In this document: one piece after another, positions 27,294 to 36,705 of the stretch
Layout of the letters: each line of letters starts with the position of its first letter
How positions within the stretch are numbered: the first letter of the stretch is position 1
Assembly (NCBI RefSeq): GCF_000526315.1
Contig: NZ_JAFV01000001.1
Coordinates: 558,001 to 622,000, forward strand
Direction of reading: 5' to 3'
DNA length: 64,000 nt
DNA from: Methylopila sp. 73B
Lineage (GTDB): Bacteria > Pseudomonadota > Alphaproteobacteria > Rhizobiales > Methylopilaceae
Position numbers and translations under genes: made by a program
The notes under the pieces: generated by a model
Databases searched by the model: none
What the model was told of the DNA's origin: nothing
The model's input: only the letters and a program-made list of their open reading frames with translations

Positions 27294-29527
27294 GCGGCGA
27301 GGACCTCAGCCAGTTCTCGATGCTGGACCTCTTCCGCGCCGAACTCGACGCGCAGTCTCAGGCGCTGACGGCCGGGCTGCTCGCCCTCGAGCGCGACCCC
27401 GTCGCGCCCGATCATCTCGAAAGCTGCATGCGGGCCGCGCATTCGCTGAAGGGCGCCGCCCGCATCATCGACCTCGATCCGGCGGTCCGCGTCGCCCACG
27501 CCATGGAGGAATGCCTCGTCGCGGCGCAGCACGGCCGGCTGGGCCTCACGCGCGACCACATCGACGCGCTGCTGAAGGGCGTCGACGTGCTTGGCGTCGC
27601 CGCCTCCGAGCCGCCGGCCGGCGGGGCGGGCGCGGAGCCGCAGATCGCTCTGTTTCTGCAGGCTCTGGAGCAGGCTTCGAACAGGGGAGCCGCGGCGGAC
27701 GCGAGGCCCTCGAGCGAGCCCCAGGAGCAAATGGCGCCGGCCCTCTCCGCCTTGGAGCCTCCGCAAAGCGCGGCGGGGGCTGACCGCATGGTCCGCATCA
27801 CCGCGCAGGCGATGACTAGGCTGCTGGGGCTTGCGGGCGAATCCCTGATGGAGGCGCGCCGTCTGCGCCCCTTCGCCGATCGCCTGGTGCGTCAGAAACG
27901 GCGTCACCGCGACCTCGCCAAGGCGGTGGACGGACTGCGGGCGGCGCTCGGGCCGATCGATCCGGACGACCGCGCCGCGCGCGCGCTCGCCGAGGTGCAG
28001 GACAAGCTCGCGCAGAGCGAGGACTTCTTCATCGAGCGCCTCGCCGAGCTCGACTCCATCGACCGACGCGCGACCGACCTCGCCAACCGGCTCTACACCG
28101 AGACCCTGTCGAGCCGCATGCGGCCGTTCGAGGACGGCGTGCGGCACTTCTCGCGCGCCGTGCGCGACCTCGCGCGGTCGTTGGGCAAGGAGGCCCGGCT
28201 GGAGATCGTCGGCGGCGGGGCCGGCATCGACCGCGACATCCTCGACCAGCTCGACGCGCCCCTCGGCCACCTCTTGCGCAACGCCGTCGACCACGGCCTC
28301 GAGACCCCGGAGGAGCGCGTCGCGGCGGGCAAGCCCCGCGAGGGCGTGATCCGGCTCGAGGCCCGGCACCACGCCGGGCTGCTCCAGGTGATCGTCGCCG
28401 ACGACGGCCAGGGCGTCGACGTCGAGCGGGTGCGGGCCGCGGTGCTGGCCAACGGCCTGGTGACGGAAGAGACGGTCGGCGACCTCGGCGAGGCGGAGCT
28501 GCTCGAGTTCCTGTTCCTGCCGGGCTTCTCGATGAAGACGACGGTGAGCGACGTCTCCGGCCGCGGCGTGGGGCTCGACGCCGTGCAGAGCATGGTCAAG
28601 CAGGTTCGCGGATTGACCACGGTGTCGTCCACCCCCGGCGAGGGCGCCCAGTTCCAGCTGCAGCTTCCGCTGACGCTTTCGGTGATCCGGACCCTGCTTG
28701 TGGAGATCGCCGACGAGCCCTACGCGCTTCCGCTCGCGGGGATCACCCGCACGCTGAAGCTCCCCCGCGCGGACATCGAGCTGCTGGAGGGCCGGCCGCA
28801 TTTCCGGTTCGGCGAGCGGCAGGTCGGGCTGATCACCGCGCACGAGATCCTCGGCCGCGGCGACGCGCGGCCGGACGCGGCCGAGCTGTCCGTCGTGGTC
28901 CTCGGCGACGGCGAGACCTCCTACGGCCTGATCGTGGACCGCTTCCTCGGCGAGCGGGAGCTCGTCGTGCGGCCGCTCGACCCCCGGCTCGCGAAGGTGA
29001 AGGACATCAGCGCCGCCGCCCTGATCGAGGACGGCTCGCCGGTGCTGATCATCGACGTCGACGACCTGCTCCGCTCGGCCGAGAAGATCGCGTCGTCGGG
29101 CCGGCTCCGCACGCTGCAGCGCGCGTCGGCCGCGGCGGACCGCGCGCGGCGCAAGCGCGTGCTGGTCGTGGACGACTCGCTCACGGTCCGCGAGCTCGAA
29201 CGCAAGATCCTCGACCACCACGGCTACGAAGTGGAGGTGGCGGTCGACGGCATGGACGGCTGGAACGTCGTGCGGTCCGAGCCGTTCGATCTGGTGGTGA
29301 CCGACATCGACATGCCCCGCATGGACGGCATCGAACTCGTCACGCTGATCAAGCGCGACGCCCGGCTGCGGAGCGTGCCCGTGATGATCGTCTCCTACAA
29401 GGACCGCGAGGAGGACCGCCGGCGCGGTCTGGACGCGGGCGCGGACTACTACCTCACGAAGGGCAGCTTCCACGACGACACGCTGATCCACGCCGTGGTC
29501 GACCTCGTCGGTCCGGCGTCGGGGTGA
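27290..29527 (+). CDS. wspE: Hybrid CheA histidine kinase with receiver domain, WspE
   Basis: 745 residues from the GTG at 27290 that overlaps the wspD stop. The HPt domain has [10 protein letters not shown], with the phosphorylated His at residue 51. Then come the dimerisation region, the HATPase domain ([28 protein letters not shown]), a CheW-like domain, and a C-terminal receiver ([34 protein letters not shown]). WspE phosphorylates WspR to raise c-di-GMP, and WspF for feedback. The attached receiver is usual for WspE and may act as a phosphate sink. Confidence 0.95.
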   Translation: MSGEDLSQFSMLDLFRAELDAQSQALTAGLLALERDPVAPDHLESCMRAAHSLKGAARIIDLDPAVRVAHAMEECLVAAQHGRLGLTRDHIDALLKGVDVLGVAASEPPAGGAGAEPQIALFLQALEQASNRGAAADARPSSEPQEQMAPALSALEPPQSAAGADRMVRITAQAMTRLLGLAGESLMEARRLRPFADRLVRQKRRHRDLAKAVDGLRAALGPIDPDDRAARALAEVQDKLAQSEDFFIERLAELDSIDRRATDLANRLYTETLSSRMRPFEDGVRHFSRAVRDLARSLGKEARLEIVGGGAGIDRDILDQLDAPLGHLLRNAVDHGLETPEERVAAGKPREGVIRLEARHHAGLLQVIVADDGQGVDVERVRAAVLANGLVTEETVGDLGEAELLEFLFLPGFSMKTTVSDVSGRGVGLDAVQSMVKQVRGLTTVSSTPGEGAQFQLQLPLTLSVIRTLLVEIADEPYALPLAGITRTLKLPRADIELLEGRPHFRFGERQVGLITAHEILGRGDARPDAAELSVVVLGDGETSYGLIVDRFLGERELVVRPLDPRLAKVKDISAAALIEDGSPVLIIDVDDLLRSAEKIASSGRLRTLQRASAAADRARRKRVLVVDDSLTVRELERKILDHHGYEVEVAVDGMDGWNVVRSEPFDLVVTDIDMPRMDGIELVTLIKRDARLRSVPVMIVSYKDREEDRRRGLDAGADYYLTKGSFHDDTLIHAVVDLVGPASG

Positions 29528-29570
29528 GCGCGCGGCGGGGAACGGGGTCCATAGTCTCAGGGAACAGGGC

Positions 29571-30590
29571 ATGAGGATCGGCGTCGTCAACGACCTGCCG
29601 ATGGCGGTGGAGCTGCTCCGCCGGATCGTCGTCTCGGCGCCCAGCCATGAGCTCGCCTGGACCGCGGCCAACGGACGCGAGGCGGTGGAGGCCTGCCGGC
29701 GCGACCGGCCGGACCTCGTGCTGATGGATCTGACCATGCCGGAGATGGGCGGCGTCGAGGCGACGCGCCAGATCATGGCGGAGACGCCGTGCCCAATCCT
29801 GCTGGTCACCGCGAGCGTCGACGCCAACGTGCCCGGAGTGTTCGAGGCCATGGGCCACGGCGCTCTCGACGCGGTCGACCTGCCGTCGGTCGGGCCGGGC
29901 GAGACCTTCGGGTCGCAGGTCTCGCTGCTCCTGGCGAAGATCACGATGATCGGCAAGTTGACGGGCGAGCCTCTGCGCCCGCGGCGGCGGACTGACGACG
30001 AGGCCGCCGCCGCGCGGTCGGCGCGCAAGCTCGTCGTCATCGGCGCCTCCGCCGGCGGCCCGGCCGCCGTCGCGACCCTCTTGGGAGGATTGCCTGAAGA
30101 TTTTCCTGCCGCTCTGGTGCTGGTCCAGCACGTCGACGCGAAGTTCGCCTCGGGGCTGGCCGACTGGCTGGGGCTGCACACCAAACTGGAGGTTCGGCCA
30201 GCGCGGGAAGGCGATTGTCCCAAAGTGGGAGCTGTGCTCGTCGCCGCGACCAGCGACCACCTTGTATTCAAGTCGTCGTCCGAACTAAGCTACGTCTCGG
30301 AGCCGCGTGATTACCCATATCGGCCGTCTGTAGACGTGTTCTTCGAAAGCGTTGCAACCAAATGGCAAGGCCAAGTGTTTGGCGTATTGCTTACCGGGAT
30401 GGGCCGGGACGGAGCGCGCGGGCTAAAATCACTTCGGGACAAGAATCATCTCACTATTGCGCAGGACCAGGCCACCAGCGCGGTCTACGGCATGCCGAAA
30501 GCCGCCGCCGCGCTTGGAGCCGCCGTCGAGATCCTGCCGCTTGGCGCGATCGCGCCGCGGCTGGTCGCGGCCTGCGCGCTGAAAGCCTGA
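29571..30590 (+). CDS. wspF: CheB-type methylesterase WspF
   Basis: 339 residues. Receiver domain with the phosphoacceptor Asp53 ([13 protein letters not shown]), then a methylesterase domain with the catalytic Ser in [10 protein letters not shown], His in LVQHVD and Asp in GMGRDGARG. It removes methyl groups from WspA and lowers signalling; loss of WspF in pseudomonads locks the system on. Bases 30190-30480 use markedly more A/T-ending codons than the rest of the operon (for example ccaaagtgggagctgtg), yet the frame and catalytic residues are intact. Confidence 0.95.
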   Translation: MRIGVVNDLPMAVELLRRIVVSAPSHELAWTAANGREAVEACRRDRPDLVLMDLTMPEMGGVEATRQIMAETPCPILLVTASVDANVPGVFEAMGHGALDAVDLPSVGPGETFGSQVSLLLAKITMIGKLTGEPLRPRRRTDDEAAAARSARKLVVIGASAGGPAAVATLLGGLPEDFPAALVLVQHVDAKFASGLADWLGLHTKLEVRPAREGDCPKVGAVLVAATSDHLVFKSSSELSYVSEPRDYPYRPSVDVFFESVATKWQGQVFGVLLTGMGRDGARGLKSLRDKNHLTIAQDQATSAVYGMPKAAAALGAAVEILPLGAIAPRLVAACALKA

Positions 30591-30601
30591 AAGGCCGCCG
30601 T

Positions 30602-31615
30602 ATGACCCAGGACCAAGATCCCATCGCGATGGTCGTGCCGCCGGCGGCGGACAACTATCTCTCGATGGTGCTGCTGGTGGACGACCAGGTGCTGATCTGC
30701 GAGGCCGTGCGGCGGGCGCTGGCCGAAGAGCCGGACATGGATCTCCACTACTGCACCAACTCCCGCGACGCGGTCCGCACCGCCCAGGACCTGAAGCCGA
30801 CGGTGATCCTGCAGGACCTCGTCATGCCGGGAATCGACGGGCTCGATCTGCTGCGGACGTACCGGGCGACGCCGTCGTTGCACGCGGTTCCGGTCATCGT
30901 CCTGTCCGCGAAGGACGAGGCGAGCACCAAGAGCGAGGCGTTCCGCGCCGGCGCGAACGACTATCTCGTCAAGCTCCCGGATCGGATCGAGCTGATCGCG
31001 CGCATTCGCCACCAGACCCGCGCCTACCTCGACCACGTCCAGCGCGACGCGGCCTACAGCGCGCTGCGCGAGAGCCAGCGCCAGCTGATGAACGCCAATC
31101 TGGAGCTTCAAAGGCTGACGCAGATCGACGGCCTGACCAACCTCGGCAACCGTCGTTACTTCAACGAATACATGCAGGCGGAATGGCGCCGGGCGCTTCG
31201 CAGCGAGGCGTCGATCGCGGTGCTGATGATCGATGTCGATCGTTTCAAGGGCTACAACGACGCCTACGGCCACCTGGCGGGGGACGAGGTCCTGAAGCGG
31301 CTCGCCGCGGTCATCAACACCGGCGCGAGCCGCGCCAGCGACCTCGCGGCGCGCTTCGGCGGCGAGGAGTTCATCGTTGTCCTGCCCGGGGCGACGATCG
31401 ACGGGGCCGGCGCGGTGGCTGACCGCCTGGTTCGAAGCGTGCGCGATCTCGGCATTTCTCATGGCGAGGGGGTGGTCACAATCAGCGTGGGCGTCGCCGC
31501 CATGGTTCCAGGCGTCGGCACATCCGCGCGCGACCTCGTCAACGCGGCCGACGTCGCGCTTTTCCGCGCCAAGGAGGCGGGGCGGGACAGGGTGGAGCCG
31601 CACATCGCGGCCTGA
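30602..31615 (+). CDS. wspR: Response regulator diguanylate cyclase WspR
   Basis: 337 residues from the ATG at 30602. The receiver domain has DD27-28-type acidic residues (LLVDDQ) and the phosphoacceptor Asp72 (ILQDLVMPG). After a helical linker comes a GGDEF domain with an active GGEEF at 253-257 and an inhibitory I-site RASD at 244-247. Phosphorylation by WspE should drive assembly into an active c-di-GMP synthase. This is the output of the Wsp operon. It starts 11 bases after wspF. Confidence 0.94.
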   Translation: MTQDQDPIAMVVPPAADNYLSMVLLVDDQVLICEAVRRALAEEPDMDLHYCTNSRDAVRTAQDLKPTVILQDLVMPGIDGLDLLRTYRATPSLHAVPVIVLSAKDEASTKSEAFRAGANDYLVKLPDRIELIARIRHQTRAYLDHVQRDAAYSALRESQRQLMNANLELQRLTQIDGLTNLGNRRYFNEYMQAEWRRALRSEASIAVLMIDVDRFKGYNDAYGHLAGDEVLKRLAAVINTGASRASDLAARFGGEEFIVVLPGATIDGAGAVADRLVRSVRDLGISHGEGVVTISVGVAAMVPGVGTSARDLVNAADVALFRAKEAGRDRVEPHIAA

Positions 31616-31739
31616 GACGCGCCAGCGCCGGGCGTTGGTCTCCGCGACGGCGCCGCGCCTCGTCGCAGGAAACCGTTCGCCTTTGGCCCCGCCGCGCGTT
31701 CGTGGTAGGGCAGGATGACGGCTGACAGGGGGCGAAGTC

Positions 31740-32114
31740 GTGGCGGCTAGGCGGAGACCGGGGGATGCGTTGCGCGGGCTGCTGCTCGCGTATCTGCTCG
31801 TCCTCCAGGCTGCGCTCGGCGGTCTCGCTCTCGGGTCTCAGCCCGTGGTCGCCGCTCCCCTGGCGGACGTCCATTGCGGATCCTATAGCGGACCCATCGA
31901 AGGGTCGGGGAAGGGCCACGCGGCGCTTCCCGGCTGCTGCGTCGCCGGCTGCCTGATGCTGGGCGCCGCCATGGCGCCGCCGCCGTCGTTTCCTGCGACG
32001 CCCATCGCGAGCGACGACCACATCGTCCGCGCGTCCGCCGAGGCTCAGGCCGCCGCGCCCGCCGTCTTCGAACGCTCTCCACGCAGCACGCGAGGCCCAC
32101 CGGCCAAGGCCTGA
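31740..32114 (+). CDS. Small exported DUF2946-like protein
   Basis: 124 residues from a GTG. A hydrophobic N-terminal segment (about 12-35, LLLAYLLVLQAALGGLALG) looks like a signal or membrane anchor. The exported part has HCGSYSG and a cysteine cluster GCCVAGC, as in DUF2946-type proteins often found next to TonB-dependent receptors and copper genes. The tail is low complexity. The function is unknown; metal handling is an inference from the His/Cys residues and from the receptor gene 90 bases downstream. Confidence 0.65.
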   Translation: MAARRRPGDALRGLLLAYLLVLQAALGGLALGSQPVVAAPLADVHCGSYSGPIEGSGKGHAALPGCCVAGCLMLGAAMAPPPSFPATPIASDDHIVRASAEAQAAAPAVFERSPRSTRGPPAKA

Positions 32115-32207
32115 CGCGCGCGGCCCCGGGCCGCGCGTCTCCTGCCAGCCGTCAGCCCAGCCGCGCGACCCGACCGTCGGCGGCCCCGTCTTCGCGTGGA
32201 GCTTCCC

Positions 32208-34487
32208 GTGCCTCGTTTTCTGTCCGCGTCGGCGCCTTTCGGCGCGCGGCGACCCGCCCTCATGTCGTCGACCGCCTATCGCGCGGTCGTGCTCGCCACC
32301 CTCGGCGCGGCCTCGATCTCCGCCGCCTCCGCTGAAGACGGCGGGACGATCGCCCTCGACGAAATCAGCGTCCAGGGCGAAGGCTCCGCCGTCGACGACG
32401 GGTCGCCTGCCCAGATCCTCAAGCGCAGCACGGAGGCTGCGAGCCGGTTGGGCCTCACGGTGCGTGAGACGCCCGCGACCGTGAACGTCATTACACAGGA
32501 GCGCCTGCAGGAGCAGGGCAGCCGCTCGCTGATCGAGGCCTACATGTCGGCGCCGGGCGTCGTCGCCGGCAACCTGCCGGGCGAGCCCGGCGTCACCGCC
32601 ATCCGCGGCTTCTCGCGCGGCGCGGTGGGCTACTCGATCGACGGCGTCCGCTCGATCGACCCGCTGATCGCCTCGCGCAACTACGACAGCTACAGCTTCG
32701 ACCGCATCGAGATCCTGAAGGGGCCGGCCTCGGTGGTGAGCGGCGCCGGGGCGCTGGCGGGCACGATCAACCTCGTCACCCGCAAGCCGGAACTGGGCGT
32801 GACCAAGGCCGACGCCCTGCTGAGCTACGGCTCGTTCGACACCCTCCGCGCCGGCGCCTCGTTCAACGCAGCCGTCTCCGAGAACGCCGCCGCGAGCGCG
32901 AGCGTGCTCTACGGCCGCTCCGGCGGCTACGTGAACGACGCCGACAGCGAGAACGTGCAGGTCACCACCGGCCTCACGCTGAAGCCGACCGACCGCCTGA
33001 CGATCACCGCGGCCTTCGACTACTTTCGCGACGATTTCTCGACCGCATACTTCGGCACCCCGCTGGTTCCCCGCGGCGTCGCCCGCGATCCGAGCGGCGT
33101 GGTCTCCAGCGGCGACCAGGGTCTCGTGCTCGACAAGTCGATCTGGAAGAAAAACTACAACGTCGACGACGGCGTGATGAAGTCCGACGCGATCTGGGCG
33201 CGGACCGGCGCCGCGTTCCAGCTCACCGACCAGTGGACGTTGAAGAACGATTTCGCCTTCTACAGCGCCGACCGGCTGTGGCGGAACTCGGAGGACTACA
33301 CGTACGACGCCGCGACTAAGAAGCTAAACCGAGGTTTGACCTACATCAGCCACAACCAGCAATCTTGGACAAATCGGACATCCGCCAATTTTGACGGCGA
33401 GATCGGCGGACGGCGGAACCGCTTCACGGTCGGCTTCGAGTACATGCGGACCGAGTTCGGTTCGAAGCGGCGGTTCGACGACACCTTCGAACTGATCGAC
33501 CCCGTCGATCCGTTTAGTTTCGACCGCGGACGCTTCCCGGACACGTCGGGCTTTGAGACACGCCAGAACTTTGACAGCACGGTCGACAACACGGCGGTGT
33601 TCCTCGAAAACGCGCTGAACATCACGCCGGAATGGATCGTGGTTGGCGGCTTGCGCCGGGAGTGGATCGATCTCGACCGGAAGGTCCACGATCTGAACGC
33701 CGGAACGAGGTCGACGTTTGGCAACAATTACTCGCCCACCACGTGGCGGTTTGGCACGGTGTACGACCTGACGCCGGAAGTCAGCCTGTTCGGCCAGTAC
33801 ACGACCGCCATTACCCCTGTAAGCGCCCTACTGCTTTCGAATTCCGCTCGGGCGGAGTTCAAGCTCACAAAAGGCCGTTCTGTCGAAGCCGGCGTGAAGA
33901 CGACGCTCTGGAACGAGCGGCTCGTTGCGACGGCCTCCGTCTATCAGATCGACCAGGACAACATCCTCACGCGTGACCCGACCAATTCGAGCCTCACCAT
34001 CCAGGGCGGCAGCCAGCGCTCCCGCGGCGTCGAATTCGACGTCGCGGTGACGATCACGGACCAGTGGAAAATCAACGCCAACGCCGCGATCCTGCAGGCG
34101 GAGTTCACCGAACTCCGGGAGTCGGTCGAACAGCCCGACGGGACGTTTAAGTCCGTGAGCCGCAAGGGCAACCGCCCGCTCAACGTCCCGGAGCAGACGT
34201 TCAACCTCTGGACCACCTACCGGCTGGCGTCGGTCCCGGTCACCTTCGGCGCGGGCGTCCGCTATGTCGGCGACTTCTACACCGACAACGCCAACACCAT
34301 CCGCGTGGACGGCCGCACGCTGCTCGACGCCTCGATCGCCTACGACGTGCCCGTCGGCGGCACGCTCACCCTGCGCGGCCGCAACCTGACCAACAAGTTC
34401 TACGCGGAGTGGTCAGGCTACAGCTCCACCCAGGTCTATGTCGGCGCGCCGCGCAGCTTCGACGTCACCTACAGCGTGAAGTTCTGA
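32208..34487 (+). CDS. TonB-dependent siderophore receptor
   Basis: 759 residues from the GTG at 32208, which has GGAG six bases upstream; an ATG at 32262 would shorten it by 18 residues. A signal peptide ends near ASAEDGG. The TonB-box-like IALDEISVQG follows, then the plug domain (VTAIRGFSRGAVGYSIDGVRSIDP region, DRIEILKGPASVVSGAGALAG) and a long beta-barrel ending in the canonical Phe (DVTYSVKF). It takes up an iron chelate across the outer membrane; the exact ligand is unknown. Bases 33310-34050 have unusual, more A/T-rich codon use. Confidence 0.92.
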   Translation: MPRFLSASAPFGARRPALMSSTAYRAVVLATLGAASISAASAEDGGTIALDEISVQGEGSAVDDGSPAQILKRSTEAASRLGLTVRETPATVNVITQERLQEQGSRSLIEAYMSAPGVVAGNLPGEPGVTAIRGFSRGAVGYSIDGVRSIDPLIASRNYDSYSFDRIEILKGPASVVSGAGALAGTINLVTRKPELGVTKADALLSYGSFDTLRAGASFNAAVSENAAASASVLYGRSGGYVNDADSENVQVTTGLTLKPTDRLTITAAFDYFRDDFSTAYFGTPLVPRGVARDPSGVVSSGDQGLVLDKSIWKKNYNVDDGVMKSDAIWARTGAAFQLTDQWTLKNDFAFYSADRLWRNSEDYTYDAATKKLNRGLTYISHNQQSWTNRTSANFDGEIGGRRNRFTVGFEYMRTEFGSKRRFDDTFELIDPVDPFSFDRGRFPDTSGFETRQNFDSTVDNTAVFLENALNITPEWIVVGGLRREWIDLDRKVHDLNAGTRSTFGNNYSPTTWRFGTVYDLTPEVSLFGQYTTAITPVSALLLSNSARAEFKLTKGRSVEAGVKTTLWNERLVATASVYQIDQDNILTRDPTNSSLTIQGGSQRSRGVEFDVAVTITDQWKINANAAILQAEFTELRESVEQPDGTFKSVSRKGNRPLNVPEQTFNLWTTYRLASVPVTFGAGVRYVGDFYTDNANTIRVDGRTLLDASIAYDVPVGGTLTLRGRNLTNKFYAEWSGYSSTQVYVGAPRSFDVTYSVKF

Positions 34488-34498
34488 GGGAGGCGACG

Positions 34499-35872
34499 AT
34501 GGGCTGGCTCTCGAATCCTGCGACCTACCGCGCCGTCTGGCGCTGGCATTTTTACGCCGGGCTCATCGTCGCCCCGTTCCTGCTGATCCTGAGCGTGACG
34601 GGCGCGATCTACCTGTTCAACGACGAGATCAACGACGTCCTTCATGCGGAAAAGCGCATCGTCGCGCCCCATGGGGAGACCTTGCCGCTGAGCCGCTTGA
34701 TCGCCGCCGCTGAAGCGAGCGTTTCCGGAGGGAAGGCGACGCGCATCGACACCTGGAGCGCGCCCGACCGGAGCGCCCAGGTCTTCGTCACGGCCGGCGA
34801 CGGGACGGCGCTCCGGGCTTTTGTCGATCCGGGGACCGGCGCCCCGCTCGGCGCTTACGTCTACGAGCGCACGCTGGTGGGCTTCGCCGACCGCTTCCAC
34901 GGCTCGCTGATGCTGGGGACCTTCGGAGACGGCGTGGTGGAGCTCGCCGCCTGCTGGGGCGTCGTGCTGATCGTCACCGGGCTCTACCTCTGGTGGCCGC
35001 GCGGCGTCCGCGGGGTCGCGGAGGCGCTGACGCCGCGGCTCCGCGCGCGGGGGCGACCGTTCTGGAAGAGCCTGCATGCGGTGATCGGCGTCTGGACCGC
35101 AGGGCTGATCCTGTTCCTGATCCTCACGGGCCTGCCCTGGGCCAACGTCTGGGGCACGCTGCTCAGGGCCGGGACCGAAGTGGCGGGGGTGGGCTATCCC
35201 ACCAGCCACCGCAACCACGGCTCCGTCCCGGCCTCGGGCCAGACCTTGAAGCAGGCGACCGGCGAGGCGCCCTGGACGCTCGAAAACGCGCCGATGCCGT
35301 CCTCCGGCGACCACGCCGCCCATCATGGCGCGGCCCACGCCCCGCCAGCCGACCCCGAGGCGCAGCCGATCGGCGTCGACCGCGCCGCGGAAGTTCTGGC
35401 CGCGGCAGGCATGACGCATCCATATCGGCTGTCGCTGCCGAACGGCCCGGCCGGGGTGTTCTCCGCCTACACCTACCCCGACCAGCCGGAGGGGCAGCGC
35501 ACGATCCAGATCGACCAGTACTCCGGCCGCATCCTCAATGACGTCGGCTTCAAGGACTACGGGTCGGCGGCGAAGGCGGTGGAGCTCGGCGTCCAGTTGC
35601 ACATGGGGAACTACTTCGGCTGGGCGAACCAGATCGTGATGCTGTTCGCCTGCCTCGGCGCGGCCGCGCTGTCGATCACCGGCCCCGTGATGTGGTGGCG
35701 CCGCCGGCCGGTGGGCGGCCTCGGCGCGCCGCGTCCGCTGGCGCCCGCCCGGGCGCGGACGGTCGCGCTCATCACGCTCGCGCTCGGCGTCGCGTTCCCG
35801 CTGGCGGGCGCCTCGCTGCTGGCGGCGCTGGCGATCGACCGCTGGGCGGGAAGGCGCCGAGCGGAAGGCTGA
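34499..35872 (+). CDS. PepSY-associated inner-membrane protein, iron-uptake linked
   Basis: 457 residues from the ATG at 34499, preceded by GAGGGAGG and 11 bases after the receptor stop. The first helix region WRWHFYAGLIVAPFLLILSV carries conserved histidines; PepSY-type periplasmic segments and three further helix regions follow, with RFHGSLMLG, KSLHAVIGVW and ELGVQLHMGNYFG. A His-rich loop (DHAAHHGAAHAPP, about residues 268-280) lies in the periplasmic segment. Relatives are thought to act as ferric-siderophore reductases of the inner membrane. Cotranscription with the receptor supports this. Confidence 0.88.
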   Translation: MGWLSNPATYRAVWRWHFYAGLIVAPFLLILSVTGAIYLFNDEINDVLHAEKRIVAPHGETLPLSRLIAAAEASVSGGKATRIDTWSAPDRSAQVFVTAGDGTALRAFVDPGTGAPLGAYVYERTLVGFADRFHGSLMLGTFGDGVVELAACWGVVLIVTGLYLWWPRGVRGVAEALTPRLRARGRPFWKSLHAVIGVWTAGLILFLILTGLPWANVWGTLLRAGTEVAGVGYPTSHRNHGSVPASGQTLKQATGEAPWTLENAPMPSSGDHAAHHGAAHAPPADPEAQPIGVDRAAEVLAAAGMTHPYRLSLPNGPAGVFSAYTYPDQPEGQRTIQIDQYSGRILNDVGFKDYGSAAKAVELGVQLHMGNYFGWANQIVMLFACLGAAALSITGPVMWWRRRPVGGLGAPRPLAPARARTVALITLALGVAFPLAGASLLAALAIDRWAGRRRAEG

Positions 35873-35891
35873 TCCCGCCCGGCGCCGTGAA

Positions 35892-35921
35892 CCGGCGGTT
35901 ACCCCGGCGTTAACCCGCCGG
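35892..35921. terminator. Candidate bidirectional terminator between convergent genes
   Basis: CCGGCGG at 35892-35898 pairs with CCGCCGG at 35915-35921 around a 16-base loop that has its own TTA/TAA complementarity. It lies in the 61-base gap between the PepSY gene and the convergent SDR gene. There is no strong U-tract in either direction, so the call is tentative. Confidence 0.35.
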
Positions 35922-35933
35922 CTCGTTTCGGCG

Positions 35934-36695
35934 TCAGAACTGGACGCCGCGCGTCAACGCGCCGTCGACCACGAGGTTCGATCCGGTGATGAAGCTCGCG
36001 GCGGGGCTCGCGAGGAAGACGGCGGCGTTCGCCATCTCCTGCGGCGTTCCCATCCGGCCGGTCGGGTTCAGCGCGAGCGCGGTCGCGAACAGCTCCGGGT
36101 TGCCGGTTTCGATCTGCTCCCAGACGCCGCCCTTGAAGTAGGTGTTGCCCGGCGAGACGCTGTTCGCCCTGATGTTCTTGGCCGCGAGCTGGTAGGCGAC
36201 GCCTTGCGTATAGTGGATCAGCGCCGCCTTGAACGTCCCGTAGGGACCCGCCGCGAAGTCGATCTCGCGGCCCGAGACGCTCGAAATCGTGACGATCGCC
36301 GCGGCCGAGCTGGCCTCCAGATGGGGCAGGGCGGCGTCGACGAGCCGCACCGTTCCCATCATGTCGGTGGCGAACGACGCCTGCCAGCTCGCCTCGTCGT
36401 TCCCGATCGCGAGCGCGCTGACGTTCGCGACCACAATGTCGACCCCTCCGAATTCCGCCGCGGTCGCCTCCACCCAGGCCGCGACCGCCGCGCCGTCGGC
36501 GACGTCGAGCGCCCGGCCGAGCGTCTTCACGCCCGTCCGGGCGAGCTCCGCCGCGGCGGTCTCGACCTCGGCGGCGTTGCGCGCGCAGATCGAGACGTTG
36601 GCGCCTTCGGCGGCGAGCGTCTCGGCGATGGCGCGGCCGATGCCCTTGGTCCCGCCGGAGACCAAGGCGTTGAGCCCCTTGAGCTTCAGGTCCAT
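35934..36695 (-). CDS. Short-chain dehydrogenase/reductase (SDR)
   Basis: 253 residues. NAD(P)-binding motif VSGGTKGIGRAIAE near the N-terminus, NVSALA in the NNAG position, and the catalytic Ser in TISSVSG with YGTFK as the YxxxK pair. The C-terminal VDGALTRG is typical of the family. It is the last gene of the minus-strand urt-amidase run and lies 10 bases after the acetamidase gene, so its substrate may be a product of that pathway; this is inference. Confidence 0.88.
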   Translation of the reverse strand: MDLKLKGLNALVSGGTKGIGRAIAETLAAEGANVSICARNAAEVETAAAELARTGVKTLGRALDVADGAAVAAWVEATAAEFGGVDIVVANVSALAIGNDEASWQASFATDMMGTVRLVDAALPHLEASSAAAIVTISSVSGREIDFAAGPYGTFKAALIHYTQGVAYQLAAKNIRANSVSPGNTYFKGGVWEQIETGNPELFATALALNPTGRMGTPQEMANAAVFLASPAASFITGSNLVVDGALTRGVQF

Positions 36696-36705
36696 GGCCG
36701 CGCCC

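Noticed and set aside
27200-30271. Long minus-strand open frame opposite wspE and wspF
   Set aside because: Antisense of genes with clear catalytic motifs; composition is typical of reverse-frame translation of GC-rich DNA.
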